Source: Mycobacterium sp. MBM
GTDB lineage: Bacteria > Actinomycetota > Actinomycetes > Mycobacteriales > Mycobacteriaceae
NCBI GenBank assembly: GCA_021648845.1
Contig: JAKJHY010000020.1
Location: 39,252-103,251 of the forward strand
Reading direction: 5' to 3'
Length of the DNA stretch: 64,000 bases
Position numbers and translations under genes: made by a program
Shown: in pieces, positions 52,310-61,128 of the stretch
Layout of the letters: each line of letters starts with the position of its first letter
Numbering within the stretch: the first letter of the stretch is position 1
Notes under the pieces: model-generated
What the model was told of the DNA's origin: nothing
What the model saw: the letters and a program-made list of their open reading frames with translations, nothing else
The model's database searches: none

Positions 52310-53854
52310 TCACACCAGCCACGCGGCGGTGTCCGGCGGAAGGAGCCCGTCGACCAGGGGGCCGCTGGTCAACAGCACGGCGCCGGTGGGAAGGGTGATC
52401 GGCGCATCGCCGGCGTTGAACGCACATATCAGCCCGCCGGGCCGCCGGAAGGTCGAGTCGCCGAGCCACTCGACGGTGCTGCCCGCGAATTCCGGACGCC
52501 CGGTCCGTAACTCGATGGCGCGCCGGTACAACGTCAAGGTCGACGACGGGTCACCCAGCTGGGCCTGGACCGTCAGCGGGCCCCAGTCGGGAGGTATCGG
52601 CAGCCAGGTGTCCGGTGTCGAGGAGAACCCGAACGGCGGCGCAGTACCGTTCCAGGGCAACGGAACTCGGCAACCGTCGCGGCCTCGCTCGGTGCCGCCG
52701 GAGCGTTCCCTCACCGGATCCTGCAGCACCTCGTCGGGCAGCTCGACGTTGGGCAGTCCCAGTTCGGCTCCGTTGTAGATGAACACCGTGCCCGGCAGCG
52801 CCAGCTTGACCAGGGCCATCGCGCGGGCCCGCCGCAGCCCGGTGGCGCCGTCGCCGTACCGGCTGACCTCGCGCATCACATCGTGATTCGACAACGTCCA
52901 GGTCGGTGCCGCTCCCGCCAGCGTCGCCGCCTCCAGCGAGTTGTCGATGGCGGCGCGAATCCCCGCCGCGTCGTAATCGGTCTGTACGAGTTGGAAGTTG
53001 AAACCCAGGTGTAGCTCGTCGGGCCGCAGGTACTTGGCGAACTGCTCGTTGCCGTGCACCCAGATCTCGCCGACGGTCACCGCATCGGGGTAGTCGTCGA
53101 GCACGCTGCGGATGAATCGGTGGATATCGTGCACCGCATCGTTGTCGAAGCGGGGGTCGTTCGCCTTGTTGCGCAACAGCCGGTTCTCGCTCAAATCCAT
53201 ATCCGGAAGCGCCGAGGGTTTGGCCATGCCGTGCGCCACGTCGATGCGGAACCCGTCCACCCCGCGGTCCAGCCAGAAGCGCAGCGTCTTCTCGATGTCC
53301 TCGAAGACCTCGGGGTGTTCCCAATTCAGGTCGGGTTGGGCGGCGTCGAACAGGTGCAGGTACCACTGTCCGTCCGGTACCCGGGTCCACGCCGGGCCGC
53401 CGAAGATCGACACCCAGTTGTTCGGCGGCTGGTCACCGACCCCGTCGCGGAAGATGAAGCGGTCCCGGCGCGTCGGGTCGGCCAGCGCCTCGACGAACCA
53501 CGGGTGCGCGCTGCTCACATGGTTGGGGACCAGATCCATGGTCACCCGGATACCGCGGGCGTGCGCGGCGTCCAGCAGCCGGTCGAGTGCGGCGAGGTCG
53601 CCGAACAGTGGGTCGATGTCGCGGGGGTCGGAGACGTCGTATCCGTGGTCGGCCATCGGCGAGACCATCACCGGATTCAGCCACAGTGCCTGGACCCCGA
53701 GGGTGTGCAGATAGTCCAGTCGTGTGGTGATGCCGTCCAGGTCGCCGACGCCGTCGCCATTGCTGTCGGCGAACGAGCGCGGATAGACCTGGTAGAACAC
53801 GGCCGTCGACCACCACTGGGGGCGAGCGGAGCGACGGGGGATGGGCGGAGCCAT
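52310..53854 (-). CDS. aglA: Alpha-glucosidase AglA (GH13)
   Basis: A 514-aa cytoplasmic GH13 enzyme hydrolysing alpha-1,4 or alpha-1,6 glucosides. The N-terminal FYQVYPRSFADSNGDGVGDL is the classic oligo-1,6-glucosidase motif. The nucleophile Asp is in GFRIDVAHGM, the acid Glu in VGEIWV, and the third Asp in LSNHDVM. Its length is slightly under the usual 540. The ATG at 53854 shares one base with the glbO stop, so the two are coupled; a longer frame upstream runs through glbO. Synteny matches Rv2471. Confidence 0.93.
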   Translation of the reverse strand: MAPPIPRRSARPQWWSTAVFYQVYPRSFADSNGDGVGDLDGITTRLDYLHTLGVQALWLNPVMVSPMADHGYDVSDPRDIDPLFGDLAALDRLLDAAHARGIRVTMDLVPNHVSSAHPWFVEALADPTRRDRFIFRDGVGDQPPNNWVSIFGGPAWTRVPDGQWYLHLFDAAQPDLNWEHPEVFEDIEKTLRFWLDRGVDGFRIDVAHGMAKPSALPDMDLSENRLLRNKANDPRFDNDAVHDIHRFIRSVLDDYPDAVTVGEIWVHGNEQFAKYLRPDELHLGFNFQLVQTDYDAAGIRAAIDNSLEAATLAGAAPTWTLSNHDVMREVSRYGDGATGLRRARAMALVKLALPGTVFIYNGAELGLPNVELPDEVLQDPVRERSGGTERGRDGCRVPLPWNGTAPPFGFSSTPDTWLPIPPDWGPLTVQAQLGDPSSTLTLYRRAIELRTGRPEFAGSTVEWLGDSTFRRPGGLICAFNAGDAPITLPTGAVLLTSGPLVDGLLPPDTAAWLV

Positions 53855-54258
53855 CAGAAGGCCGAATTCACCATCGAGTCGGCCGCCATCTGTAGGTAGT
53901 CCAGCAGCGCCCGTCGGTGCGCGTCGTCCAGGGTGTCCGAGTCGATGGACGCGACCGCGGTGTGCATGCATCGCAACCAGGCGTCGCGCTCGAGGTAGCC
54001 GATCCGAAACGGTGCGTGGCGCATCCGCAGCCGGGGGTGTCCGCGCTGGTCGGAGTAGGTGCGCGGGCCGCCCCAGTACTGCTCAAGGAACAGCCGGAGC
54101 CGTTCCTCGGCGCCGTCGATATCGTCTTCGGGATACAGCGGCAGCAGGATCTCGTCCTCGCGCACCTGTTCGTAGAACCGTGCCACGATTGCGGCGAACG
54201 TGGCGTGGCCTCCGACTTCGTCATAGAACGAGCGTTGCGGCTGGGTCACCGCTCCCAT
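53854..54258 (-). CDS. glbO: Truncated haemoglobin O (trHbO)
   Basis: A 134-aa group II truncated haemoglobin that binds O2 and NO and is implicated in oxygen delivery or peroxidase function. Residues align with the M. tuberculosis protein: Tyr29 (B10), Tyr42 (CD1), proximal His81 (F8) in RHAPFRIG, and Trp94 (G8) in RDAWLRCMH. The block FLEQYWGGPRTYSDQRGHPRLRMR is nearly invariant. The start could be ATG 54258 or GTG 54249; both give a short unconserved lead. It is followed by aglA and is divergent from the HNH gene. Confidence 0.94.
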   Translation of the reverse strand: MGAVTQPQRSFYDEVGGHATFAAIVARFYEQVREDEILLPLYPEDDIDGAEERLRLFLEQYWGGPRTYSDQRGHPRLRMRHAPFRIGYLERDAWLRCMHTAVASIDSDTLDDAHRRALLDYLQMAADSMVNSAF

Positions 54259-54428
54259 TGTTCCCGATCGGGCGCGGTGCGACGCGGTGGGCCACCCCCG
54301 GACCCACCCAGCGGTTAGTGCACCTAAGCGGATTTTCACCGGAAGTTCACCGGACTGACCAGCGAACACACATGAAATTGCCGTGCGGACGACCCGAAAT
54401 CATGGTGGACTGTCTTTCCGGAGGACGA

Positions 54429-55073
54429 ATGTCGCAGCGCAAAAAGAGCCCTGCTCGACGACAGGGCTACCGATTCCCCACGGCCGTGGCCGATTCTGCC
54501 GGCGCGCACTCCGTACAAGTCGCCGACGTTCCACCCGCCGCCCACCAGGGTTCGGTCTGGGGGCGGCGCAGGGTGCTGCTGCTCAACTCCACCTACGAAC
54601 CGTTGACCGCGCTGCCGATGCGCCGCGCCGTCATCATGCTGATGTGCGGGAAGGCCGACGTCGTGCACGACGACCCGTCCGGGCCGGTCATCCATTCGGC
54701 CACCCGCACCATCGTGGTGCCGTCGGTGATCCGGCTGCGCACCTTCGTCCGGGTGCCGTATCGCGCCCGCATCCCGATGACCCGCGCCGCACTCATGCAC
54801 CGCGACCGGTTCCGGTGCGCCTACTGCGGGCAGAAGGCCGACACCGTCGACCATGTGGTGCCGCGCAGCCGCGGGGGTGAGCACTCCTGGGAGAACTGCG
54901 TCGCGGCCTGCTCGTCGTGCAACCACCGCAAGGCCGACCGGACCCTGGCCGAGCTGGGTTGGTCGCTGCATTCGGCCCCCATGCCACCCAAGGGCCAGCA
55001 CTGGCGGCTGCTGTCCTCGGTGAAGGAGTTGGACCCGGCCTGGGTGAGATATCTGGGCGAGGGCGCGGCGTGA
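54429..55073 (+). CDS. HNH endonuclease-like protein (Rv2469c-like)
   Basis: A 214-aa protein with an HNH/zinc-finger nuclease domain near the C-terminus: Cys130 and Cys133 (FRCAYCG), DHVVPRSRGG with catalytic His142, Asn156, and Cys161 with Cys164 (ACSSCNHRK). The N-terminal half (VLLLNSTYEPLTALPMRRAVIMLMCGKADV) is the conserved extension of this bacterial group. The biological role is unknown. GGAGG at 54420-54424, 4 nt before the ATG, fixes this start; ATG 54372 would add 19 residues. It precedes the two probable oxidase subunits. Confidence 0.88.
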   Translation: MSQRKKSPARRQGYRFPTAVADSAGAHSVQVADVPPAAHQGSVWGRRRVLLLNSTYEPLTALPMRRAVIMLMCGKADVVHDDPSGPVIHSATRTIVVPSVIRLRTFVRVPYRARIPMTRAALMHRDRFRCAYCGQKADTVDHVVPRSRGGEHSWENCVAACSSCNHRKADRTLAELGWSLHSAPMPPKGQHWRLLSSVKELDPAWVRYLGEGAA

Positions 55074-55098
55074 GCGACGCTGCGATACGGTTTGCATC

Positions 55099-55329
55099 GT
55101 GAGTACAGCACTTGCCCATGCCCTGATGGGTGGGGTCCCGATCGTCGTTTTCCTGGTGTTGGCCGCGCTGGCCTACCGCCACAAGGGACCGCACCCTGAG
55201 TCCTACAAGCTCGGCGACGAGTGGACCCATGACCCGATCCTGTGGGCGGCCGATGAGCCCGCCGATCACGGCCACGGCGGCCACAGCGATCACGTGACGG
55301 TGGGAGGTGGCGCAAGTGGCAAGTGGTAG
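55099..55329 (+). CDS. ctaJ: Probable cytochrome c oxidase accessory subunit CtaJ, 76 aa
   Basis: A short single-pass membrane protein: a helix at about residues 5-26 (ALAHALMGGVPIVVFLVLAALAY) is followed by an acidic, His-rich tail (HGHGGHSDHVTV). Counting back from the M. smegmatis gdh gene (MSMEG_4699), the gene in this position is MSMEG_4693, which I recall as the aa3 oxidase subunit CtaJ of the III-IV supercomplex. That assignment rests on memory of gene order and is not checked. The GTG start leads into the next gene with a 14-nt overlap. Confidence 0.72.
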   Translation: MSTALAHALMGGVPIVVFLVLAALAYRHKGPHPESYKLGDEWTHDPILWAADEPADHGHGGHSDHVTVGGGASGKW

Positions 55330-55798
55330 CCATACCGGCGAGATCGCCAGGACGACGACCGATGTCGACCTGCCCTACGGGTACGCGCTGACCTCCAGCG
55401 GCCGGATCTCCGGTGTCACCGAGCCCGGCGAGCTCTCGGTGCACTATCCGTTCTCGGTCAAGGATCTGGTCGCCCTCGACGATGCGCTGAAGTACGGCTC
55501 GCGCTACGCCAAGGCCCGGTTCGCGGTGTACATCGGCGATCTCGGTGCCGACACCGCGGCCACCGCCCGCGAGATCCTGGCGAAGGTCCCGACCCCCGAC
55601 AATGCCGTGCTGTTCGCGATCTCGCCGAACCAGAAGGCCATCGAGGTCGTCTACGGCGCCGAGGTGAAGGGCCGCGGTATCGAGACCGCGGCACCGCTCG
55701 GCATCTCGGCCGCGCTGGGTTCGCTGCGCGACGGCAACCTGATCGACGCCTTGGTGAGCGCGGTCAACGTGACCTCCGCGGCGGTCTCGCCGCGCTGA
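55316..55798 (+). CDS. DUF5130-family supercomplex-associated protein (Rv2468c-like)
   Basis: A 160-aa soluble protein of the DUF5130 group (TPM-like fold): DLPYGYALTSSGRISGVTEPGELSVHYPFSVKDLVALDDALKYGSRYAKARFAVYIGDL. By gene position it corresponds to MSMEG_4692, which I recall as a peripheral component of the mycobacterial III-IV respiratory supercomplex (PRSAF1). GTG 55316 is preferred because GGAGGTGG ends 5 nt upstream; a GTG at 55307 is possible. It overlaps ctaJ, so the two are likely made together. Confidence 0.78.
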   Translation: MASGSHTGEIARTTTDVDLPYGYALTSSGRISGVTEPGELSVHYPFSVKDLVALDDALKYGSRYAKARFAVYIGDLGADTAATAREILAKVPTPDNAVLFAISPNQKAIEVVYGAEVKGRGIETAAPLGISAALGSLRDGNLIDALVSAVNVTSAAVSPR

Positions 55799-55809
55799 GC
55801 GCTGTGCAC

Positions 55810-55846
55810 ATCGGCCCCGGTATCGAGCTTCGGTACCGGGGCCGAT
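55810..55846. terminator. Bidirectional hairpin terminator
   Basis: A perfect 13-bp stem (55810-55822 with 55834-55846) encloses an 11-nt loop that can close two more pairs. It lies between the convergent DUF5130 and small HNH genes. Confidence 0.75.
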
Positions 55847-55850
55847 TGCG

Positions 55851-56201
55851 CTACGGGACGGCCTGCGTCATCGACGTGCGGATCTCGATGTAACGCGTCA
55901 GGAAGGCGCGCTCATCGAGCCGTTTGCGCCGCATCCAGTGCGTGACCTCCTCATTGCACTTGCTGGCGTTGCAGGCCGCGCACGCGGGCACCACATTCTC
56001 CATCGTGTACCGGCCGCCGCGGGAGATCGCCATGACGCAGTCCCGCTGCATGGGCTTGTCGGTCACCCCGCAGTAGGCGCAGCCGCCCCAGGCGTCCCGG
56101 ATCGCCGCCCACTGCGCGTCGGTGAGGTCGTTGACGACGGCCTTGACCCGGCGGGTGCGCCTGCGCGCGGCCCTGGCCCTACGACTGTTGCTGGCCGCCA
56201 T
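55851..56201 (-). CDS. Small HNH endonuclease-like protein, 116 aa
   Basis: A compact HNH protein with a basic N-terminal tail (SRRARAARRRTRRVK). The core has CAYCG, then MQRDCVMAISRGG instead of the usual DHxxP, then ENVVPACAACNASK. Two CxxC pairs should bind zinc. The usual catalytic His before the second strand reads as Cys (RDCVMAIS), so nuclease activity is doubtful. It is the second HNH-type gene within 1.2 kb; the two flank the oxidase subunits on opposite strands. The ATG 56201 is chosen over a GTG two codons upstream. Confidence 0.82.
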   Translation of the reverse strand: MAASNSRRARAARRRTRRVKAVVNDLTDAQWAAIRDAWGGCAYCGVTDKPMQRDCVMAISRGGRYTMENVVPACAACNASKCNEEVTHWMRRKRLDERAFLTRYIEIRTSMTQAVP

Positions 56202-56287
56202 GGCCACAGCGTATTGCCGGCGAGCGACCGCCTTTGTACGCGACGCGCGGCGTGTCGGGGAACTGACACGGTCGCTCGCGGGGAGGT

Positions 56288-58846
56288 TCAGCTGATGTCG
56301 AACGCGCGGGCCTTCAGCGAGCGCGCCACCCCGGCGCGGCCCTCCAGCACCAGCCGGTGCAGTGCGGGCGCAACGTCAGGGCCGGACAGGAAGGCGTCCG
56401 CGGCGTTCAGCGCGCCCTCGCTGATATCCCAGGACGGGTACAGGCCGATCACCACGGTCTGCGCGACCTCGCTGGAGCGGCGCTCCCACACCCCGGGAAT
56501 GGACGCGAAGTACAGGTCCCGGAACCGCGCGAGCAGGCCGGCCTGACCGGGCTGGGCGAACCCGCCGACGATTGCGCGGGTGGTGATGTTGGCCAGCGTG
56601 TCGTCCTCGATGACCTGCTGCCAGGCCGCGTTCTTCACGGTCAGCTGCGGCCGGGCCGCCGCCGCGGCCGCGGCATGACGCTTGCCGGCGGCGGTCGGGT
56701 CGCGTTCGGCTTCGGCGTCGATGAACGGGGTGTCGGGACCGTCGGCGTCGATCACCCCGGCGGCCGCCAGCGCGGTCACGATGCGCCAGCGCAGATCGGT
56801 GTCGATCACCAGCCCGGCCAGGTTCACCTCGGCGGGCTCGTTGTCCAGCAGCGTGGACAGCACGGCGATGTGATTGGGCGCCAGCACCGAGGTGCACAGC
56901 GCGTTGACGAAGGCCAACTGGTGATCGGACCCCGGAGCCGACTCACGGGCCCGGTCCAGCAGCGCGTCCCCGAACGCCGGCCAGCCGATCTCGGTGGCCC
57001 ACTGCGGGTCGGCGTAGGAGTTCAGCGCGGTCTGCGCCTGCAACAGCAGTCGTTGCGCCACCCCGACTTCGGTCTCCCCGTGGATACCGGCGATCACCAG
57101 CGTGACGAAGTCGCGCGCTTTCATCTCGGCTTCCCGGGTCATCTCCCAGGCCGCCGACCAGGCCAGCGTGCGGGGCAGCGGTTCGGCGATATCGGCGATG
57201 CGGGTCAGCACCGTCTGCAGGGACTGCGGGTCCAGCCGCGACGAGCAGTACGTCAGGTCGTCGTCGTTGACCAACACGAACCGTCCGCGTGACACACCGA
57301 CCAGTGCGGGTACCTCGGTGCGGGCACCCTCGATATCGAATTCCTCCCGGTGCACCCGCACCAACTTGCCGGAGGCATCCTCGTCGTAGACCCCGACGGC
57401 CAGGCGGTGCACCCGGGTCTCACCGGCGCCCGGCGCGGCGCCGGACTGCAGCAGTGCGAAGCGGGTGAAGTTCCCGTCGGCGTCGACGTCGAAATCGGCG
57501 CGCAGCGTGTTCAGTCCGGTGGTCTTGAGCCACTGCCGGCCCCAACCGGACAGGTCGCGCCCCGAGGACTTCTCCAGCGCGCCGAGCAGATCGCTGAAGG
57601 TGGCATTGCCGAATGCGTGATCGCGGAAGTAGTCGCGCAGCCCGGCCAGGAACGCGTCCAGGCCGACATAGGCCACCAGCTGCTTGAGCACGCTGGCGCC
57701 CTTGGCGTAGGTGATGCCGTCGAAGTTCACCTCGACGGCGTGCAGGTCCGGGATATCGGCGGCCACCGGGTGGGTGGACGGCAGCTGGTCCTGGCGGTAG
57801 GCCCACGACTTCTCCACGTTGGCGAAGGTGGTCCAGGCCTGGGTGTATTCGGTGGCCTCGGCCTGGCACAGCACCGACGCGAAGGTGGCGAAGGATTCGT
57901 TGAGCCACAGGTCATCCCACCAGGCCATGGTGACCAGGTCGCCGAACCACATGTGCGCCATCTCATGCAGCACTGTCTCGGCGCGCCGCTCATAGGAGTA
58001 GCGGGTGACCTTGGACCGGAACACGTAGTCCTCAAGGAAGGTCACCGCGCCGGCGTTCTCCATGGCACCCGCGTTGAACTCGGGCACGAACAGCTGGTCG
58101 TACTTGCCGAACGCGTACGGCTCGCCGAAGTTGCGGTGGTAGAAGCCGAAACCCTGCTTGGTCTCGGTGAACAACCGGTCGGCGTCCATGAACTCGGCCA
58201 GCGAGGCGCGGCAGAAGATGCCCAGCGGGATATCGCCGTGGTCGTCGGTGTAGACGTCGTCCCAGCGGGCGTACGGCCCGGCGATCAGCGCCACCAGGTA
58301 GGTGCTCATTTTCGGGGTGGTGACGAAGGTGTGCACACCATTGTCCACCGAGTCGGTGGCGCCGTTGCTGATCACCTGCCAGTGCTCCGGGGCCTTGACC
58401 GTCACGTCGAAGGTGGCCTTCAGGTCCGGCTGGTCGAAGCAGGCGAACATCCGCTTGGCGTCGGCGGTTTCGAACTGTGAGTACAGGTACACCTCGTTGT
58501 CGACGGGGTCGACGAACCGGTGCAGCCCTTCGCCGGTGTTGGAGTAGCGGCAGTCGGCGTCGACGACGAGTTCGTTGTGCGCGGCGAGCCCGGTCAGCGT
58601 GATGCCGGTGGCTTCGTCGTAGCCGGAGACATCCAGCGGGTGGCCGTTGAGGGTGGCGCTGTGCACGGTGTCCGCGGCGAGGTCGATGTAGGTGTCCGCA
58701 CCGGGCAGTGCGGAGAACGTCACGGTGGTGACGGACCGGAAGGTCGTGTCGCTGGACGTCAGGTCCAGGTCGATGCGGTAGTTGTCGACGGTCACCAGCG
58801 TTGCGCGTTCGGCCGCCTGGTCGCGAGTCAGATTGGGGAGTGCCAC
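56288..58846 (-). CDS. pepN: Aminopeptidase N (PepN, M1 family)
   Basis: An 852-aa cytoplasmic zinc aminopeptidase. The substrate-binding GAMEN motif lies at residues 260-264 and the zinc site HEMAH at 294-298 with Glu317 in LNESFA. The long ERAP1-like C-terminal helical domain is intact. The GTG at 58846 gives VALPNLTRDQAAERA, the usual mycobacterial start; longer starts overlap the promoter of the divergent gene. Confidence 0.95.
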   Translation of the reverse strand: MALPNLTRDQAAERATLVTVDNYRIDLDLTSSDTTFRSVTTVTFSALPGADTYIDLAADTVHSATLNGHPLDVSGYDEATGITLTGLAAHNELVVDADCRYSNTGEGLHRFVDPVDNEVYLYSQFETADAKRMFACFDQPDLKATFDVTVKAPEHWQVISNGATDSVDNGVHTFVTTPKMSTYLVALIAGPYARWDDVYTDDHGDIPLGIFCRASLAEFMDADRLFTETKQGFGFYHRNFGEPYAFGKYDQLFVPEFNAGAMENAGAVTFLEDYVFRSKVTRYSYERRAETVLHEMAHMWFGDLVTMAWWDDLWLNESFATFASVLCQAEATEYTQAWTTFANVEKSWAYRQDQLPSTHPVAADIPDLHAVEVNFDGITYAKGASVLKQLVAYVGLDAFLAGLRDYFRDHAFGNATFSDLLGALEKSSGRDLSGWGRQWLKTTGLNTLRADFDVDADGNFTRFALLQSGAAPGAGETRVHRLAVGVYDEDASGKLVRVHREEFDIEGARTEVPALVGVSRGRFVLVNDDDLTYCSSRLDPQSLQTVLTRIADIAEPLPRTLAWSAAWEMTREAEMKARDFVTLVIAGIHGETEVGVAQRLLLQAQTALNSYADPQWATEIGWPAFGDALLDRARESAPGSDHQLAFVNALCTSVLAPNHIAVLSTLLDNEPAEVNLAGLVIDTDLRWRIVTALAAAGVIDADGPDTPFIDAEAERDPTAAGKRHAAAAAAARPQLTVKNAAWQQVIEDDTLANITTRAIVGGFAQPGQAGLLARFRDLYFASIPGVWERRSSEVAQTVVIGLYPSWDISEGALNAADAFLSGPDVAPALHRLVLEGRAGVARSLKARAFDIS

Positions 58847-58870
58847 GCCGACCAACTTAGTCCCCGCCGG

Positions 58871-58897
58871 GGAACATCTGCCGGGCGACAACAGTTG
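58871..58897 (+). promoter_or_regulatory. SigH-type promoter for the DsbA-like gene
   Basis: GGAACA (58871-58876) and GTTG (58894-58897) are separated by 17 nt, matching the mycobacterial SigH pattern (GGAAYA, about 17 nt, GTT). The gene behind it, Rv2466c-like, is a known SigH-regulon member in M. tuberculosis. The ATG follows 47 nt later. Confidence 0.7.
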
Positions 58898-58944
58898 TGC
58901 CGTCGTGGAGACTAACCACATTCGAGGCGAGAGGACTCAGCACC

Positions 58945-59565
58945 ATGGCTGTCAAGGACGCCGGAAAAGACTCGGCAGGATTCTGGTTCGACCCGCTGTG
59001 CCCGTGGTGCTGGATCACCTCACGGTGGATCCTCGAGGTGGAGAAGGTCCGCGATATCGAGGTGAACTTCCACGTCATGAGCCTGGCGGTGCTCAACGAG
59101 GGCCGTGACCTGCCCGACGAGTACCAGGAGATGATGAAGAAGGCGTGGGGTCCGGTGCGGGTGGCGATCGCCGCCGAGCAGGCCCACGGCCCGGAGGTTC
59201 TGTCGCCGCTCTACACCGCGATGGGCACGCTGATCCACAACGAGGGCAACAAGGACTTCGATGACGTGATCGCCAAATCGTTGGCGCAGGTCGGCCTGCC
59301 CGCCGAGTTGGCCGAGGCCGCCACCACGGACACCTATGACGACGCCCTGCGCAAAAGCCATCATGCGGGGATGGACGCCGTCGGCGACGATGTCGGCACC
59401 CCCACCATCCACGTCAACGGCGTCGCGTTCTTCGGTCCGGTGCTCTCCCGGATCCCGCGGGGCGAGGAGGCAGGCAAGCTGTGGGACGCCTCGGTGATCT
59501 TCGCGTCCTATCCGCACTTCTTCGAACTCAAGCGCACCCGGGACGAGGCGCCCGAGTTCGACTAG
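58945..59565 (+). CDS. DsbA-family mycothiol-dependent oxidoreductase (Rv2466c-like)
   Basis: A 206-aa thioredoxin-fold protein with an inserted helical domain. The active site is CPWC (Cys19, Cys22) in FDPLCPWCWITSRW. The cis-Pro loop is GTPTIHVNG. The M. tuberculosis homologue is a mycothiol-dependent oxidoreductase of oxidative stress defence and activates thienopyrimidine prodrugs. The ATG 58945 gives the conserved N-terminus. The stop abuts the stop of the convergent mgtE gene with no gap. Confidence 0.94.
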   Translation: MAVKDAGKDSAGFWFDPLCPWCWITSRWILEVEKVRDIEVNFHVMSLAVLNEGRDLPDEYQEMMKKAWGPVRVAIAAEQAHGPEVLSPLYTAMGTLIHNEGNKDFDDVIAKSLAQVGLPAELAEAATTDTYDDALRKSHHAGMDAVGDDVGTPTIHVNGVAFFGPVLSRIPRGEEAGKLWDASVIFASYPHFFELKRTRDEAPEFD

Positions 59566-60927
59566 TCACAACCCCTGCAGCTGCGACAGGGTGGCGTGGG
59601 CGATCATGAAGTAGATGATCAGCCCGGTGCCGTCGACGATGGTGGCGATCATCGGCGCCGACACCACGGCCGGATCGACGCGGCATTTCTTGAGCACCGG
59701 CGGCAGGATCGAGGCCACGAACGAGGACCACAGCACGATGGCCGCCACCGTCAGGCACACCGTCAGCGTGATCTCCGGGCCCACACCCAGCATCCACGAC
59801 CGGATGAGGGCCGCCAGCGCCATGGTGAGCGCGATCATCATGCCGGTGGACATCTCCTTGGCCAGCACGGCGGGCACATCGCGTAGCCGGACCTGACCGG
59901 TGGCCATCGCCCGGACCAGCGTGGTGGTGATCTGGGTGCCGGTGTTGCCGCCGGTGCCGATGAGCAGCGGGATGAAGAACGCCAGCGCGACGACGGCCTC
60001 CATCTCCTCCTCGAAATGCCGCAGCACCGTGCCGGTGTAGGCCTCGGCGACGAACAGCAGCAGCAACCAGCCGATGCGTTTGCGCCACAGCAGCCACGGC
60101 GAGGCCCGCAGGTAGGGCACCTCCAGCGGTTCGGAGCCGCCCTGGCGTTCGGCGTCCTCGGTCACCTCCTCCTCGGTGATGTCGCCTGCGGTGTTCTCGG
60201 TCAGGATCCCCAGCAGCCGGTTGTCGGCATCGACCACCGGCACCGCGACCAGGTTGTGGTCCATCAGCGCCTGCGCGGCGACCTCGGCGTCGGTCAGCGG
60301 CGACACCGACAGCACCTCGCTGTTGGTGAGCGCCGACACCGTGTCCTGCGGCGCGGACAGCACCAGGTCACGGAACGCCAGCACACCGAGCAGGCGGTTG
60401 TCATCGTCGGTGACGTAAACGTATGCGCCGGTGCGTGAATCGCTGCGTGCGGTGGCCGCGTCGGCGCGCAGGGCGGTGACCGCGTCGCCGATGGTCATGG
60501 CGGGTCGCACGGTCAGCGCTTCGGGCACCATATGCGCGGCCACCGAGTCCGCGGGCCAGCTCAGCAGCCCGCGCACGGCCTCGGCGCGGGCCGGCGGCAG
60601 CGCGGCCAACAACCGTTCCCGGGGGTCGGCCTTGATCTCGCGCAGCACATTGGCCGCACGGTCGAGGTCGAGGACGTCCACCAGGTCGGCGGCGTCGCGG
60701 GCGTGCATCGCCTCGAGCACCCGGGCGGCCATCTCGGCATCGATGGACTCGAACAGGTCGCCGGCATCGCGGCGGTCGAGCAGGGTGCCGAGGGCGTGCA
60801 GTTCGGCGGTCGACAGCCGGGCCAGCTGATGGGCGCGTTCGGCGGGATCCTTGACCGCTCGCAGCCAGCCGGGCACGTCGGCACCCGCTATCGCCCGCCG
60901 TACCGATGCCGCGGTCGTGTTGCCCAT
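59566..60927 (-). CDS. mgtE: Magnesium transporter MgtE
   Basis: A 453-aa channel-type Mg2+ transporter. The cytosolic N domain is rich in DLVDVLDLDRAANVLREIKADPR repeats. Two CBS domains follow (MVPEALTVRPAMTIGDAVTALR and VLSVSPLTDAEVAAQALMDHNLVAVPVVD), then about five helices with FFIPLLIGTGGNTGTQITTTLVRAMATGQ, the pore signature. Mg2+ binding by the N and CBS domains gates the pore. GGAGG lies 6 nt before the ATG. No M-box riboswitch was seen in the short leader. Confidence 0.94.
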   Translation of the reverse strand: MGNTTAASVRRAIAGADVPGWLRAVKDPAERAHQLARLSTAELHALGTLLDRRDAGDLFESIDAEMAARVLEAMHARDAADLVDVLDLDRAANVLREIKADPRERLLAALPPARAEAVRGLLSWPADSVAAHMVPEALTVRPAMTIGDAVTALRADAATARSDSRTGAYVYVTDDDNRLLGVLAFRDLVLSAPQDTVSALTNSEVLSVSPLTDAEVAAQALMDHNLVAVPVVDADNRLLGILTENTAGDITEEEVTEDAERQGGSEPLEVPYLRASPWLLWRKRIGWLLLLFVAEAYTGTVLRHFEEEMEAVVALAFFIPLLIGTGGNTGTQITTTLVRAMATGQVRLRDVPAVLAKEMSTGMMIALTMALAALIRSWMLGVGPEITLTVCLTVAAIVLWSSFVASILPPVLKKCRVDPAVVSAPMIATIVDGTGLIIYFMIAHATLSQLQGL

Positions 60928-61128
60928 CCCGTGCCTCCATCACTGCCGATTGCGAAGGCCACCCTAGCGTGCTGCCGGGGGCCCGGGTTGGCCTGTCTGG
61001 CAACGCATTAACAGGTGAACAACGCCCCACGTTTGGGTGTCCCCGGGGAGTACGGCAACGAAATCCGAAGGTGTGAGATTCGGTTCTTCCGGTTGCAAGC
61101 AGGTGCGGCGCGGGTCAAAGTGCTCAGA

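Noticed and set aside
60928..61128. A riboswitch upstream of the NCS1 permease or mgtE
   Set aside because: Only a small CCGAA/TTCGG repeat near 61062-61080 was seen; no M-box, purine or preQ1 core could be recognised.
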